Shown piece after piece: positions 17,772 to 27,559 of a stretch of 64,000 bases of DNA. Every line of letters begins with the position of its first letter. Positions within the stretch are counted from its first letter, which is position 1. The DNA comes from Clostridium sartagoforme. GTDB taxonomy: Bacteria > Bacillota > Clostridia > Clostridiales > Clostridiaceae. The translations under genes were made by a program, and so were the position numbers. The stretch covers positions 1-64,000 of the forward strand of contig NZ_SRYR01000005.1 in NCBI RefSeq assembly GCF_004794105.1, in the 5' to 3' direction. Under the pieces are notes generated by a model, which had not been told where the DNA came from, searched no databases, and worked only from the letters and a program-made list of their open reading frames with translations.

Positions 17772-19158
17772 TAACTACCAAAAAATAGCTAAAGAAGTAA
17801 TAGAAGCAGTGGGTGGGGAAGATAATATTATTTCAGCAGCACACTGTGCTACAAGATTAAGAATTATACTTAAAGATAGGAAAAAAGTTGATGATAAGGC
17901 AGTAGAATCAATTGATAAAGTAAAAGGATTTTTCTTTACTGCAGGACAGTATCAAATTATTTTCGGAACAGGAACAGTAAATAAGGTTTTTGAGCAAGTC
18001 AGTGCACTTGGTATAGCTAGTGCCTCAAAATCAGAGCAAAGTCAAATGGCATCAGAGCAAGGAAATAATAAGTTTAAAAGAGCAATTCGTATATTCTCAG
18101 ATATATTTGTGCCTATTATACCAGCAATGGTTGCAACTGGTTTATTTATGGGGGTTAGAGGTCTATTATTACAAGAACAAATATTAGCTATATTTGGATT
18201 AACACCAGAAAGTATTCCTGCATCATTATTGACATTTACACAAATATTAACAGATACTGCATTTGGATTTTTACCAGTTCTTATTTGTTGGTCAGCATTT
18301 AAGAAGTTTGGAGGTTCTCCAATACTTGGTATTGTTGTAGGTCTTATGCTTGTTAGTCCATCACTTCCTAGTAGATGGGATGTATCACAAGGAACAGCAG
18401 AACCATTAGTGTTATTTGGAATTAAAATGGCTGGATATCAAGCCTCTGTATTACCTGCATTTTTAACTGGATTAGTTGGTGCAAAATTAGAAGTATGGTT
18501 TAGAAAAAGAATTTCAGATACATTAGATTTAATACTTACACCGTTTTTAACTTTATTATTATCATTAGTTTGTGGATTAATGATAATAGGACCAATTGCT
18601 AGTGAAATTGAAGCAGTCATATTAAACCTTATGGTATTTATATTTACACTGCCTTTTGGATTAGGAGGATTAATATGGGGTGGAATAAACCAATTAATCG
18701 TTGTTACAGGTGTTCACCAAGCATTAAGTGTTGTTGAAATACAAATGATTGCTGATACAGGTTGGAACCTTGTAAATCCAATTAGTACTTGTTCAATAGT
18801 TGCACAAGCTGGAGCGGCATTTGCTGTTGGAATTAAGAGTAAATCTAAAAAAATTAAAGCATTATCTTTCCCTTCAGTAATATCAGCACTTTTAGGAATT
18901 ACAGAACCAGCTATATTTGGTGTTAATTTAAGATTTGTAAAACCATTCATAATGGGACTTGTAGGTGGAGCAGCAGGTGGATTTTTAGCTTCATTATTAA
19001 ATCTTAAAGCAACTGGAATGGGTATAACAGCTATCCCAGGAACACTTCTTTATTTAAATAATCAATTTATATTATATATATTAGTTGCAGTATTTTCTTT
19101 CGGGGTTGCATTTGCACTTACATATTTATTTGGATATAAAGATAAGGAAGAAAATTAA
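17764..19158 (+). CDS. scrA: PTS sucrose-type transporter, EIIBC
   Basis: Membrane permease that imports and phosphorylates sucrose. An EIIB domain comes first with phospho-cysteine C28 in SAAHCATRLR, then a linker and an EIIC domain of about ten membrane segments carrying GITEPAIFG. It is 464 residues long and has no EIIA domain, so it must borrow one, possibly from the EIIBCA protein at 47251. Being between scrB and a GH3 enzyme supports sucrose, although trehalose-type EIIBC proteins look similar. Confidence 0.87.
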   Translation: MSDNYQKIAKEVIEAVGGEDNIISAAHCATRLRIILKDRKKVDDKAVESIDKVKGFFFTAGQYQIIFGTGTVNKVFEQVSALGIASASKSEQSQMASEQGNNKFKRAIRIFSDIFVPIIPAMVATGLFMGVRGLLLQEQILAIFGLTPESIPASLLTFTQILTDTAFGFLPVLICWSAFKKFGGSPILGIVVGLMLVSPSLPSRWDVSQGTAEPLVLFGIKMAGYQASVLPAFLTGLVGAKLEVWFRKRISDTLDLILTPFLTLLLSLVCGLMIIGPIASEIEAVILNLMVFIFTLPFGLGGLIWGGINQLIVVTGVHQALSVVEIQMIADTGWNLVNPISTCSIVAQAGAAFAVGIKSKSKKIKALSFPSVISALLGITEPAIFGVNLRFVKPFIMGLVGGAAGGFLASLLNLKATGMGITAIPGTLLYLNNQFILYILVAVFSFGVAFALTYLFGYKDKEEN

Positions 19159-19170
19159 GAGAGGAATTGT

Positions 19171-21318
19171 ATGAAAAAAGAGGAAATAAAAAAGTTAGTA
19201 TCTAATATGACTTTAGAAGAAAAAATAGGACAATTAACGCAAATTAGAACAAGTTATTATAATAATATGAATACATCAGGAACAGGGACAAAGTCCAAGC
19301 TTAATATAAATAATAATCAAAAGTGGATGATCGGAACTGTCTTAGGAAAATTAGATGCAGCTATGATGATTGAAATACAAAAAGAGTATTTAAAGAATAA
19401 TCGTTTAGGAATTCCACTACTTTTCATGCATGATATTATACATGGTTTTAAGACTATATTCCCAATCCCATTAGCATTGTCTTGCTCTTGGGATGAGGGC
19501 TTAGTTGAAAAGACTGCAAGAATATCAGCGAAGGAAGGAAGCTCATCAGGATATCAAGCTACATTTTCTCCAATGGTTGATATAGTTAGAGACCCAAGAT
19601 GGGGAAGAGTGATTGAAAGTTATGGAGAAGATACCCTTCTAAATAGTTTATTTGGAGCAGCAATGGTTCGTGGATATCAAAATAATGACTTAAAGGAAGA
19701 AGATACTTTAATTTCATGTGTAAAACATTTTGCAGCCTATGGAGCAGCAGAGGGAGGAAGAGACTATAATACAGTTGATATCTCAGAATATAGGCTGAGA
19801 AATGAATATTTCCCTCCTTATTATGAAGCAATTAAAGCTGGAGCAAAGTTAGTAATGGCTTCTTTTAATGTATTAAATGGAGTACCATCAACAGTAAATA
19901 GATGGCTTTTACGAGAAGTACTAAGAAATGAATGGATGTTCGATGGAACAGTTATTTCAGATTGGGGAGCAGTAAAAGAGTTAATCCCTCATGGAGTAGC
20001 AGAAGATAGTAAGGATGCAGCTGAACTATCTTTAAAGGCAGGAATAGATATTGAAATGTCAACAACTGCATATTTTGAGGCATTACCAGAACTTTGTAAA
20101 GATAAAAATATGGAAAAGTTATTAGATGAGGCAGTTGAAAAGGTGCTGCTTCTTAAAAATGAATGTGGATTATTTGAAGATCCATACAGAGGTGTTTCTA
20201 CAGAAAAAGAAAAGAAAACCTTACTACGTAGTGATTTTAGAAAAGTAGCAAGAGAAGCAGCTTCAAAATCTATGGTATTATTGAAAAATTCAGGAGTCCT
20301 TCCTTTAGAATCTAATAAAAAAGTAGCATTAGTTGGACCTTATGCAAATAATAAATCAATATTAGGGCCCTGGTCACTAGATGGAGATTTAAATGATGTA
20401 GTTACAATATATGAAGGAATTAAGAATAAGAATATTATTATTGAAGCTGTTGAAACAACTCCTTTTAGTGATATTAATGAAGAAGATATAAGTAAATTAA
20501 TGAATAAAGTAACAACTTCTGATGTTGTTATACTAGCTTTAGGTGAAGAGGAAAAACAAAGTGGTGAAGCAGGATCTGTAAGTAAAATATCATTAGAGTC
20601 TTCTCAAGTAAAGTTATTAGAAAGAATGAAAGAATTAAATAAGCCTGTTATAGTTCTTCTTGTTAATGGACGTCCTTTAGATCTTACTAATATAATAAAT
20701 AAAGCTGATGCTATATTAGAATGTTGGTTTCCAGGTACTGAAGGTGGAAATTCTGTAGCAGACATATTAGTAGGTGATTATAATCCAAGTGGTAGGCTTA
20801 CTATGAGTTTTCCAAATGGCGTAGGACAGATACCGGTTTATTATAATAATCTAGCAACAGGAAGACCAAAAGATTTACTTGTAAATGAAAAGAGATATAA
20901 ATCTCAATATTTAGATATTCCAAATGAACCATTATTCCCATTTGGATTTGGAATTGGATATTCTAATTTTGAATATAGTGGATTAACATTTAATAAAAAT
21001 AAAATAAAAAGAAATGAAGAAATAAAATGTAGTATTAAAGTTACTAATAAAGGAAAGTACAGAGGAATAGAAACAGTACAATTATATATGAGAGACAAAG
21101 TTGCAGATACATCAAGACCAGTTAAAGAATTAATTAATTTTAAACAAGTTGAGATTAATCCTAATGAAATTGAAATTGTAGATTTTGTTATTAGTGAAAA
21201 GCAACTTCGTTATTGGAATACAGAAAATCAATATAAAAGTGATGATGGAGTATTCGAATTTACTATAGGTAAAGATTCATCTAGTGGAGCTATGTTTGAA
21301 GTTACATTAATTAGTTAG
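19171..21318 (+). CDS. Glycoside hydrolase family 3 (beta-glucosidase-like), intracellular
   Basis: A 715-residue GH3 enzyme of the BglX layout: TIM barrel with KHF at 185-187 and nucleophile D264 in VISDWG, then an alpha/beta sandwich, and a C-terminal fibronectin-III-like domain. It has no signal peptide, so it works on imported oligosaccharides. It starts 13 bases after scrA behind GAGAGGAA and so shares the sucrose transcript, an unusual partner for sucrose genes. The cluster may therefore serve a glucoside in addition to sucrose. Family sure, substrate not. Confidence 0.85.
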   Translation: MKKEEIKKLVSNMTLEEKIGQLTQIRTSYYNNMNTSGTGTKSKLNINNNQKWMIGTVLGKLDAAMMIEIQKEYLKNNRLGIPLLFMHDIIHGFKTIFPIPLALSCSWDEGLVEKTARISAKEGSSSGYQATFSPMVDIVRDPRWGRVIESYGEDTLLNSLFGAAMVRGYQNNDLKEEDTLISCVKHFAAYGAAEGGRDYNTVDISEYRLRNEYFPPYYEAIKAGAKLVMASFNVLNGVPSTVNRWLLREVLRNEWMFDGTVISDWGAVKELIPHGVAEDSKDAAELSLKAGIDIEMSTTAYFEALPELCKDKNMEKLLDEAVEKVLLLKNECGLFEDPYRGVSTEKEKKTLLRSDFRKVAREAASKSMVLLKNSGVLPLESNKKVALVGPYANNKSILGPWSLDGDLNDVVTIYEGIKNKNIIIEAVETTPFSDINEEDISKLMNKVTTSDVVILALGEEEKQSGEAGSVSKISLESSQVKLLERMKELNKPVIVLLVNGRPLDLTNIINKADAILECWFPGTEGGNSVADILVGDYNPSGRLTMSFPNGVGQIPVYYNNLATGRPKDLLVNEKRYKSQYLDIPNEPLFPFGFGIGYSNFEYSGLTFNKNKIKRNEEIKCSIKVTNKGKYRGIETVQLYMRDKVADTSRPVKELINFKQVEINPNEIEIVDFVISEKQLRYWNTENQYKSDDGVFEFTIGKDSSSGAMFEVTLIS

Positions 21319-21470
21319 ATTAATTATTTAACATAAAATTACTGCTATATATTTAGGACATGAATTTATCATATATAATGTTTTGTTAATAATATATATG
21401 AAATTAAGTTTTTATATAAAAATTATTGTAAAATAATATTAATTATATTATTTTTATGGAGAAATTATAT

Positions 21471-22949
21471 ATGAAATCAAGACAAGTAATTATGATAAGA
21501 TCATTGCTACATTATGAATATGTACGCCCACATGAATTTATGGAAAAACTGAATATAAGTTTAAGAACTGTTAGAATGGAAATACATGAAATAAATAATA
21601 TGGTAAAATCTAGAGGTATTATGATAAGATCTTCTTCAGCTAAAGGGTATTTTATAGTAAGAGAAGAGCGTAATGAATTTAATAACTTTTTAAACAATAT
21701 GATAAAAAGTTTGAAAAGTATTGAGTATCCAGAGACTCTAGGAGAAAGATTTTTATTTACATTTACATATTTATCTTTTGAAAAGAGTCCTATTTCTATT
21801 CAGAATCTAGCTGATATTATGTATGTTTCAAAAACAGTGATGATAAAAACATTAAATGAAATTGATGAATATATACAGAATTTTAGAGGTTTAACTTTAA
21901 AAAGAACTAAGAGAGGTCTGTATTTTCAGGGAAAAGAAAAAAATATTAGGCATATATTATCAGAAACATTAAATTACAAAACGTATGGTTCTATATTAAT
22001 GCATAAAACATTAAAGTTTCAGTTCGGAGAATTATATAGTGAGTTATATGAATTTTTAGAAAAGGAATTGCCTAATATATTATATAAAAATAAATTAATA
22101 TTAATTGATAAGTCAGTAGAAGGCTTTTTATTAGATACATTTATAATGATTTATCGTAATAAACTAGGTTTTTCACTAAATATAGAGGATAAAAAGGAAT
22201 ATCCAGAAGTATTTAATGTGATTGTAAATGAAATTGAGAAAAGTTTAATTAAAAAAGACATAACTATATCTTTAGAGGATAGAGTCTTTTTAAAAGAGTG
22301 TCTTTTAACTAAAAGAATACTATATAAAAGTAGTGTTATTTTAGAAGCACGTAAAGAATCTATAGAATTAACAGAAGAATTTTTATTATTAGTTGATACT
22401 AAATATAATAGTAATTATATAAATAATATAGAATTAAAAGATATGTTGACAGTACATATAGATAAGATGCTATATCGCTTAGAACAAGGACATTTTGAAC
22501 ATAATAGTTCTGTAAAAAATGCAGAATTGTTATATAAGAAAGAAACTAATATGGTAAATATTTTGAATCAATTAATATTAGATAAATATGGATATGAAAT
22601 TCCTGAAGAAGAAATAGGATTCATTATATATTATTTAGGAGCTTTTGCTAAGAGAAAGATAAAGGCAGTAATAATTAGTGATGTTGGACAGAGTATTGCT
22701 GAAAGTATGGCAAAGCAAATTAATAATTATTGTGGAGATAGAATAGAGATTATAGGAAGTTTTTCTTTAAATTATATTAGACAGTTTGGTATTGATGTAG
22801 ATGTTATATTTACGCCAATAAGACTATTTAATATTTATATTCCTAATAAAACTAAAACTGTTTATATTAATTATGTGTTGCAAGAAGATGATATTAAAAG
22901 GATACAAGAATTTTTGATTAACTATGATGGAGGAATAGATGAAAATTAA
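21471..22949 (+). CDS. PRD-containing transcriptional regulator (BglG/MtlR-like activator)
   Basis: A 492-residue regulator. An N-terminal HTH (ITLR-type helix around SLRTVRMEIHEINN) and a second HTH (Mga type, near SKTVMIKTLNEID) are followed by two PTS regulation domains, and an EIIB-like end beginning AVIISDVGQSIAE. Such proteins bind DNA and are switched by PTS phosphorylation, so it probably controls the sugar genes here. I choose ATG 21471, since GGAGA at 21458-21462 lies at proper distance; an in-frame ATG at 21456 precedes that site. The stop overlaps the next gene by 11 bases. Confidence 0.8.
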   Translation: MKSRQVIMIRSLLHYEYVRPHEFMEKLNISLRTVRMEIHEINNMVKSRGIMIRSSSAKGYFIVREERNEFNNFLNNMIKSLKSIEYPETLGERFLFTFTYLSFEKSPISIQNLADIMYVSKTVMIKTLNEIDEYIQNFRGLTLKRTKRGLYFQGKEKNIRHILSETLNYKTYGSILMHKTLKFQFGELYSELYEFLEKELPNILYKNKLILIDKSVEGFLLDTFIMIYRNKLGFSLNIEDKKEYPEVFNVIVNEIEKSLIKKDITISLEDRVFLKECLLTKRILYKSSVILEARKESIELTEEFLLLVDTKYNSNYINNIELKDMLTVHIDKMLYRLEQGHFEHNSSVKNAELLYKKETNMVNILNQLILDKYGYEIPEEEIGFIIYYLGAFAKRKIKAVIISDVGQSIAESMAKQINNYCGDRIEIIGSFSLNYIRQFGIDVDVIFTPIRLFNIYIPNKTKTVYINYVLQEDDIKRIQEFLINYDGGIDEN

Positions 22950-23814
22950 ATTAATAGCATTAGACTTAGATGGGACACTATTAGATAGTAATGGGATAAT
23001 AAGTAATAAAACTTGTGATGCAATTAAAGAAGCTATTAAGAAAGGCATAGAGATTGTTCCTGCTACTGGAAGAAATATAGGATTAATTTGTGAAGAAATA
23101 AAAGTTATAGATGGAATTAGATATGCAATTACATCAAATGGTGCAGCAGTAATTGATTTAAGAGAAGAGAGGGTAATTTTTTCAAATTTTATAAATTCAG
23201 ATATTTTGAAAAGAATAATAGATTTAATTAAGAATTATCCGATTGTTATAGAACTTTATGCTGATGGACATGCTTATGTAGATAAAGATGTTTTTGATAA
23301 TCCAGAAAAATATAACTTAAATGAAAATCAAATACACCTTATGTCATATAATCATATATTGATAGATAATTTTTTCGATTTAATAGATGAAAGTAAGGAT
23401 ATTAACTGGATAAAGTGTGTTGAAAAAATAAACATACCATTTTTAAATGAAGATATTAAGAAAAAAGTATTAAAGAGTTTATCTAACGAATTTGATGAAC
23501 TTAAAATAACATCATCTGGTAAAGATAATATTGAAATTAATATTAGTAGTGCAAATAAGGGAAATGGTTTGGAGAAGTTAGTAAATATTCTTGGTATAAG
23601 ACTAGAAGAGGTTGCAGCTATTGGAGATAATAATAATGATATTGAAATGATTGAAAGATCAGGACTTGGAATTGCTATGGGGAATGCTATTGATGAAATA
23701 AAGAATAAAGCTGATTATGTTACCGTGGATAATGATAAGAATGGAGCAGCAGAAGCAATTATTAAAATTTTAGATAATGACATCGAATCTATTTCAATTT
23801 CTAATATAAACTAA
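22939..23814 (+). CDS. HAD-superfamily Cof-type sugar phosphatase
   Basis: A 291-residue type IIB HAD phosphatase. Motif I is LDLDGTLLD near the start, the cap domain follows PATGRN, and the C-terminal motif IV is AIGDNNNDIEM, followed by GIAMGNA. These enzymes dephosphorylate sugar phosphates or flavin mononucleotide. It overlaps the PRD regulator gene, so the two are co-translated. It may relieve sugar-phosphate overload; substrate not determinable. Confidence 0.88.
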   Translation: MKIKLIALDLDGTLLDSNGIISNKTCDAIKEAIKKGIEIVPATGRNIGLICEEIKVIDGIRYAITSNGAAVIDLREERVIFSNFINSDILKRIIDLIKNYPIVIELYADGHAYVDKDVFDNPEKYNLNENQIHLMSYNHILIDNFFDLIDESKDINWIKCVEKINIPFLNEDIKKKVLKSLSNEFDELKITSSGKDNIEINISSANKGNGLEKLVNILGIRLEEVAAIGDNNNDIEMIERSGLGIAMGNAIDEIKNKADYVTVDNDKNGAAEAIIKILDNDIESISISNIN

Positions 23815-23913
23815 GAGTAATGATTATTATTTTATATAGTTATGATCATCTGCCAATAAATTCTTTGAATTATATATTAAAGTTACAATTATATAGTGTA
23901 AGTTTTATCTTTT

Positions 23914-23953
23914 AAATATTACTGAAAATTTTTATTTTTAGTAATATTTTTTT
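23914..23953 (+). terminator. Terminator after the Cof phosphatase gene
   Basis: AAATATTACTGAAAA pairs with TTTTTAGTAATATTT, followed by T residues. Confidence 0.75.
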
Positions 23954-24077
23954 GCTAAAAGAATTAGAGAGTAATTATAAATTATTATTAGAACTAAGTA
24001 TTAAAATGAGAATATAACTTTTTATAGATAAGTTAGAAGTATAACTAATAAATAATGAATTTATAGGAGGAAGAAGA

Positions 24078-25058
24078 ATGAAGAAGGTAATTTCAATAGG
24101 AGAAGCTTTAATTGACTTTATTCCACATGAAAAGGGTGTAGAATTAAAAGGTGTAAGTAATTTCTTAAGAGTTGCAGGTGGAGCTCCACTTAATGTCGCT
24201 GCTACAGTTGCAAAACTAGGTGGTAAATCACAAATGCTTACTAAACTTGGGCTGGATGGATTTGGAGACCATATATTAGAGGAAGTTAAGGTATTAGGAG
24301 TAGATACTTCAAAGGTGTTAAGAACTAAGGAAGCCAATACTGCCTTAGCTTTTGTATCATTGAAGGAAGATGGGGAAAGAGATTTTTCATTTTATAGGAA
24401 TCCAAGTGCAGATATGTTATTAAATTCATCTGAAATAGAAGAGGATGTTTTTAAAGATGGTGGGATATTACATTTCTGCTCTGTAAGCTTAATTGATGCG
24501 CCAATTAAAGATGCTCACAGAAAAGCAATAGAATTTGCTAAAAATAATAATTGCTTAATTAGTTTTGATCCTAATGTTAGATTACCATTATGGGAAAGAC
24601 CAGAAGCTTGTAGAAAAGCAATCTTAGAGTTTTTACCATTTTCAAACATAGTTAAAATTAGTGATGAAGAATTAGAATTTATAACAGGAATATCAGACGA
24701 AAAAGAAGCTTTAGACTTTTTATTTCAAGGAGATGTTGAGATTATAATATATACTAAGGGAACTGATGGTGCAGAATTTATAACTAAGGAAAGAAAAGTG
24801 TTTTCGCCATCATTTAAGGTAGAAGCTCAAGATACAACAGGGGCAGGAGATTCATTTATAGGAGCATTCTTATATAAAGTTGCTGAAGGCGATAATACTG
24901 TAGAAAGTTTAGTTAATTTGCCAGAAGAAAGAGTAAAGGAAATAATAACTTTTTCTAATGCAACAGCAGCATTAACAGTTTGTAAAAGAGGGGCTATAGG
25001 TGCTTTACCAACTAAAGATGAGGTTTTAATTTTAGTAAAAGGGAAAAAAAAAATATAA
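24078..25058 (+). CDS. scrK: Fructokinase (PfkB family)
   Basis: A 326-residue ribokinase-fold sugar kinase with the PfkB signatures GGAPLNVAATVAKLGG near the N-terminus and DTTGAGDSF near residue 260, which holds the catalytic aspartate and anion hole. It would phosphorylate fructose released by ScrB. It has its own ribosome site (AGGAGGAAG), and a terminator before it suggests a separate promoter, although it belongs to the sucrose block. Confidence 0.88.
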   Translation: MKKVISIGEALIDFIPHEKGVELKGVSNFLRVAGGAPLNVAATVAKLGGKSQMLTKLGLDGFGDHILEEVKVLGVDTSKVLRTKEANTALAFVSLKEDGERDFSFYRNPSADMLLNSSEIEEDVFKDGGILHFCSVSLIDAPIKDAHRKAIEFAKNNNCLISFDPNVRLPLWERPEACRKAILEFLPFSNIVKISDEELEFITGISDEKEALDFLFQGDVEIIIYTKGTDGAEFITKERKVFSPSFKVEAQDTTGAGDSFIGAFLYKVAEGDNTVESLVNLPEERVKEIITFSNATAALTVCKRGAIGALPTKDEVLILVKGKKKI

Positions 25059-25173
25059 GTATATTTTAACTTTACTACTAAAATAAATTTTCTTATATAC
25101 CCAATTCTTGTTGAAGACTATAATAAAAAATTAATATAGAATTAGTTGTACAAAATTCTATATTATTAGTAAA

Positions 25174-25208
25174 AGCTCAAAGTAATAGATGGGCCATTAC
25201 TTTGAGCT
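25174..25208. terminator. Bidirectional terminator, scrK and DUF3793 gene
   Basis: A perfect 13-bp inverted repeat AGCTCAAAGTAAT (25174-25186) with ATTACTTTGAGCT (25196-25208) lies between convergent genes. Confidence 0.85.
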
Positions 25209-25247
25209 AATTTAAGGTTGAAAACACAATGTTAAAAACTATATTTC

Positions 25248-25874
25248 TTATATATTTTCATAAAAGGAATTCTTTATAATTAATGCTAGTCTGTGAGATG
25301 TATTACCCTTAAGCAAAGTATTAATTGTATATTTTTTAATTTCATCATATTTATTGAATATTGCTTGAGCTATATTGCTATCGTTATATACTTTCCAGTA
25401 TTTACATAACAAACACTCTTTAGTAGTATATTCCATAAAATCCTTCACATCATTAAGTGGAATTCCTAGAAATAAGCCAAGTTCGTGTGGACAGTGATAT
25501 TTTTCATATCTAAGTTTTAATGTATTTATATGATCAGCAGCAGAAGCATCAGATGAATATCCTAAATTAATAAGAAAATCCATAGAATATTTAGTGCTTA
25601 AATGTTTTTCTAATATAGATTCATCATAAACCATAATTACAGTAGCATCTGAACAGTCTCTTAATTCAACATAATTTAACTTTATATTTTTTATAAAAGT
25701 AGGTCCGTAAGTATTCCAATTATTATATAGCTTAATGTTAGTCTTCTTAATTGAAAGTGTAGCTGCTGGCTTGGCACCTGCTATTACTAAAGATAAACTA
25801 TATGCTAAAAAAGTTTCTATATATTCTTTACCCTCCATTGAGTTTAATTTATTGTAAAAACTTGAATATCCCAT
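25248..25874 (-). CDS. DUF3793 family protein
   Basis: A 208-residue protein of the DUF3793 family, identified by the signature CPHELGLFLGIPLNDV and a following CLLCKYWKVY. Two cysteine clusters and a conserved His-Glu could bind metal or haem, but no activity is known to me. Start ATG follows GGCGGTG. It sits 25 bases after a flavodoxin gene that has a Fur box, and members of the family are often found near iron genes, so a role in iron limitation is plausible. Confidence 0.78.
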   Translation of the reverse strand: MGYSSFYNKLNSMEGKEYIETFLAYSLSLVIAGAKPAATLSIKKTNIKLYNNWNTYGPTFIKNIKLNYVELRDCSDATVIMVYDESILEKHLSTKYSMDFLINLGYSSDASAADHINTLKLRYEKYHCPHELGLFLGIPLNDVKDFMEYTTKECLLCKYWKVYNDSNIAQAIFNKYDEIKKYTINTLLKGNTSHRLALIIKNSFYENI

Positions 25875-25899
25875 TATATATCACCGCCAATATAATTTA

Positions 25900-26316
25900 T
25901 TATGCAGAAGTTATTTGTTTACCAAAATCAATACATTCATTTTCACTTCCATCAGGAGCGTATTGAATAATCAATGGTTCAGAAATAATAGTACAGCCAT
26001 AGCTTATCATTCTTTCTTCAAAATCTCTCATCCATTGTCCATCTCCCCATCCGTAAGAGCCAAAAAGTGCTACCTTTTTACCTGATACTTTAGATGCGAT
26101 TTCTTCTATAAAAGGTTCAAATTCAGATTCTTCTAGTACTTCGTCACCCATAGCAGGGCATCCTAATACAAGTATTTCATCTTTTAGTAAGTCATCTACA
26201 TTTACTTCTGAAACAAGTGAAGTTTCAACTGTTTGTCCAGAAGATATAATACCTTTTTTAATTAATTCAGCCATTCTTTCTGTATTACCTGATCCAGACC
26301 AATATACTATCTTCAT
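25900..26316 (-). CDS. Flavodoxin
   Basis: A 138-residue single-domain electron carrier that binds FMN and can replace ferredoxin when iron is scarce. The FMN phosphate loop is SGSGNTERMAE right after the first strand; LFGSYGWGDG is the second FMN-contacting loop. The start is ATG 26316 with AAGGAG at 26326-26331; a TTG three codons upstream is less likely. The Fur-box match upstream fits iron control. It is followed by the DUF3793 gene. Confidence 0.93.
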   Translation of the reverse strand: MKIVYWSGSGNTERMAELIKKGIISSGQTVETSLVSEVNVDDLLKDEILVLGCPAMGDEVLEESEFEPFIEEIASKVSGKKVALFGSYGWGDGQWMRDFEERMISYGCTIISEPLIIQYAPDGSENECIDFGKQITSA

Positions 26317-26344
26317 AAAAAACAACTCCTTAAATTCAATTAAT

Positions 26345-26363
26345 AATAATGAAAATCATTATC
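26345..26363 (-). promoter_or_regulatory. Fur box
   Basis: AATAATGAAAATCATTATC matches the 19-base Fur consensus at 17 positions. It lies about 30 bases upstream of the flavodoxin start, where binding would block transcription in iron-replete cells. Confidence 0.8.
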
Positions 26364-26559
26364 AATTAAAGTGTATAATATTGATATTTTATTGTCAAGA
26401 ATTATTTTTCAAAAATTTACTATATAATATTTGAACTTTATCTTTCTTGATATAATGATATTAAAAAATAAATAATAATAAATATTAAAATATTTAAAAC
26501 TATTTATATAACTATTACGTATAAGATTATGTACCGGTATTAATAGAAAGGGGGCATAA

Positions 26560-26688
26560 ATGGTTGAGAATGAATTAAAACTTATTGATAGTATACAGAA
26601 AAAAAGAAGTAGAGAAGCATCAAACACTATAATTAAAGGCTATTATAAGGAAATATATATGTATATTTATAAGCAGCTATCTGAATGA
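26560..26688 (+). pseudogene. N-terminal fragment of a sigma-70-family (ECF-like) factor
   Basis: A 42-residue frame starting at ATG 26560 behind AAAGGGGG reads ELKLIDSIQKKRSREA and KGYYKEIYMYIYKQLSE, like the sigma region 2 start of small sigma factors (a helix before YKKIYxYxYKQ). The TGA comes where the DLTQE-type region should begin. Everything after region 2.1 is missing. Confidence 0.6.
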
Positions 26689-26692
26689 AAAA

Positions 26693-27385
26693 ATGGATGG
26701 AATAATTAACAGTAAAAGCTATAGAGATGTAATGCCTGAATTTATTTTAGAAGATCATAATGGATTTATTTTTAATGGTACAGCATTAATAGTAATTTCT
26801 ATAATATTTTTATTGGCACCTATATTTACAAAAGATAAGCATGGAAACTTAGAACAAATTCAATATACTACAAAAAGAGGGCGAAAGTTATATAGGGATA
26901 AAATAATAACTTCACTAATAGCATCAGGAATAATAGTAACAGTAGAACTAGGTGCATTATTTTCCTTATATTTAACAAGAGAAAATACAGTAGAAATGTT
27001 TTATAATTCAAGTATTAATTCATGGCTAACTGTTGGTTTTAATTGGTTTGATTTAACCTTTAAAGAATATATATTTGTTACAATTGTTTTAATTTATATT
27101 TTTTCTTTATGTTTATCATTGCTTATTTCCTTTGTTTCAAGAAAATGCAGTAGATATATAACCTTAATAGGAATTTCTCTGCTTTTAGTAATAGTATTCT
27201 TTAAGTTAGTTACTACGGAATTTTTATTTTGGGGAGGAGTTGGTTGGATTTATAAGCCTAAGTTCCTGATTATAGGGTTTTTAACTATTATGGCTGTAAT
27301 AGGTATTATATTAGTACTTGCACAAAATAGAAATGAAAAGAAGTGTTTTAAACTAAATAAGTGTTTCAAATTAATAATATATTGA
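26693..27385 (+). pseudogene. Membrane protein, probably a 5'-truncated ABC-2 type permease
   Basis: A 230-residue frame with about five hydrophobic segments. It includes RGRKLYRDKIITSLIAS, a cytosolic loop typical of ABC-2 permeases before TM2. Permeases of this type usually have an N-terminal TM1 and an extracellular loop, which are mostly lost here. No ribosome site precedes ATG 26693, which lies five bases after the stop of the sigma-factor scrap. I infer a deletion that fused a sigma gene head to the tail of its downstream transporter gene. It may be a small membrane protein in its own right. Confidence 0.5.
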
Positions 27386-27426
27386 TAAGGTGGCTATAGG
27401 TTTTTAACTTAAAGTCACCTTATTAT
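27384..27426 (+). terminator. Terminator after the permease relic
   Basis: GATAAGGTGGCT (27384-27395) pairs imperfectly with AGTCACCTTATT (27413-27424), followed by a T-rich tail. Confidence 0.65.
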
Positions 27427-27559
27427 TTATAAAAGTAGTTAAATATTCTTCTCAAAGAATAAATTTACATATTTCATAAACTTTATGGTAATATAGTATA
27501 TGTTGCTAGGGATGGTAATGATTTATATAAGATACAAATGTTAAAGGGAGGACATAAAT

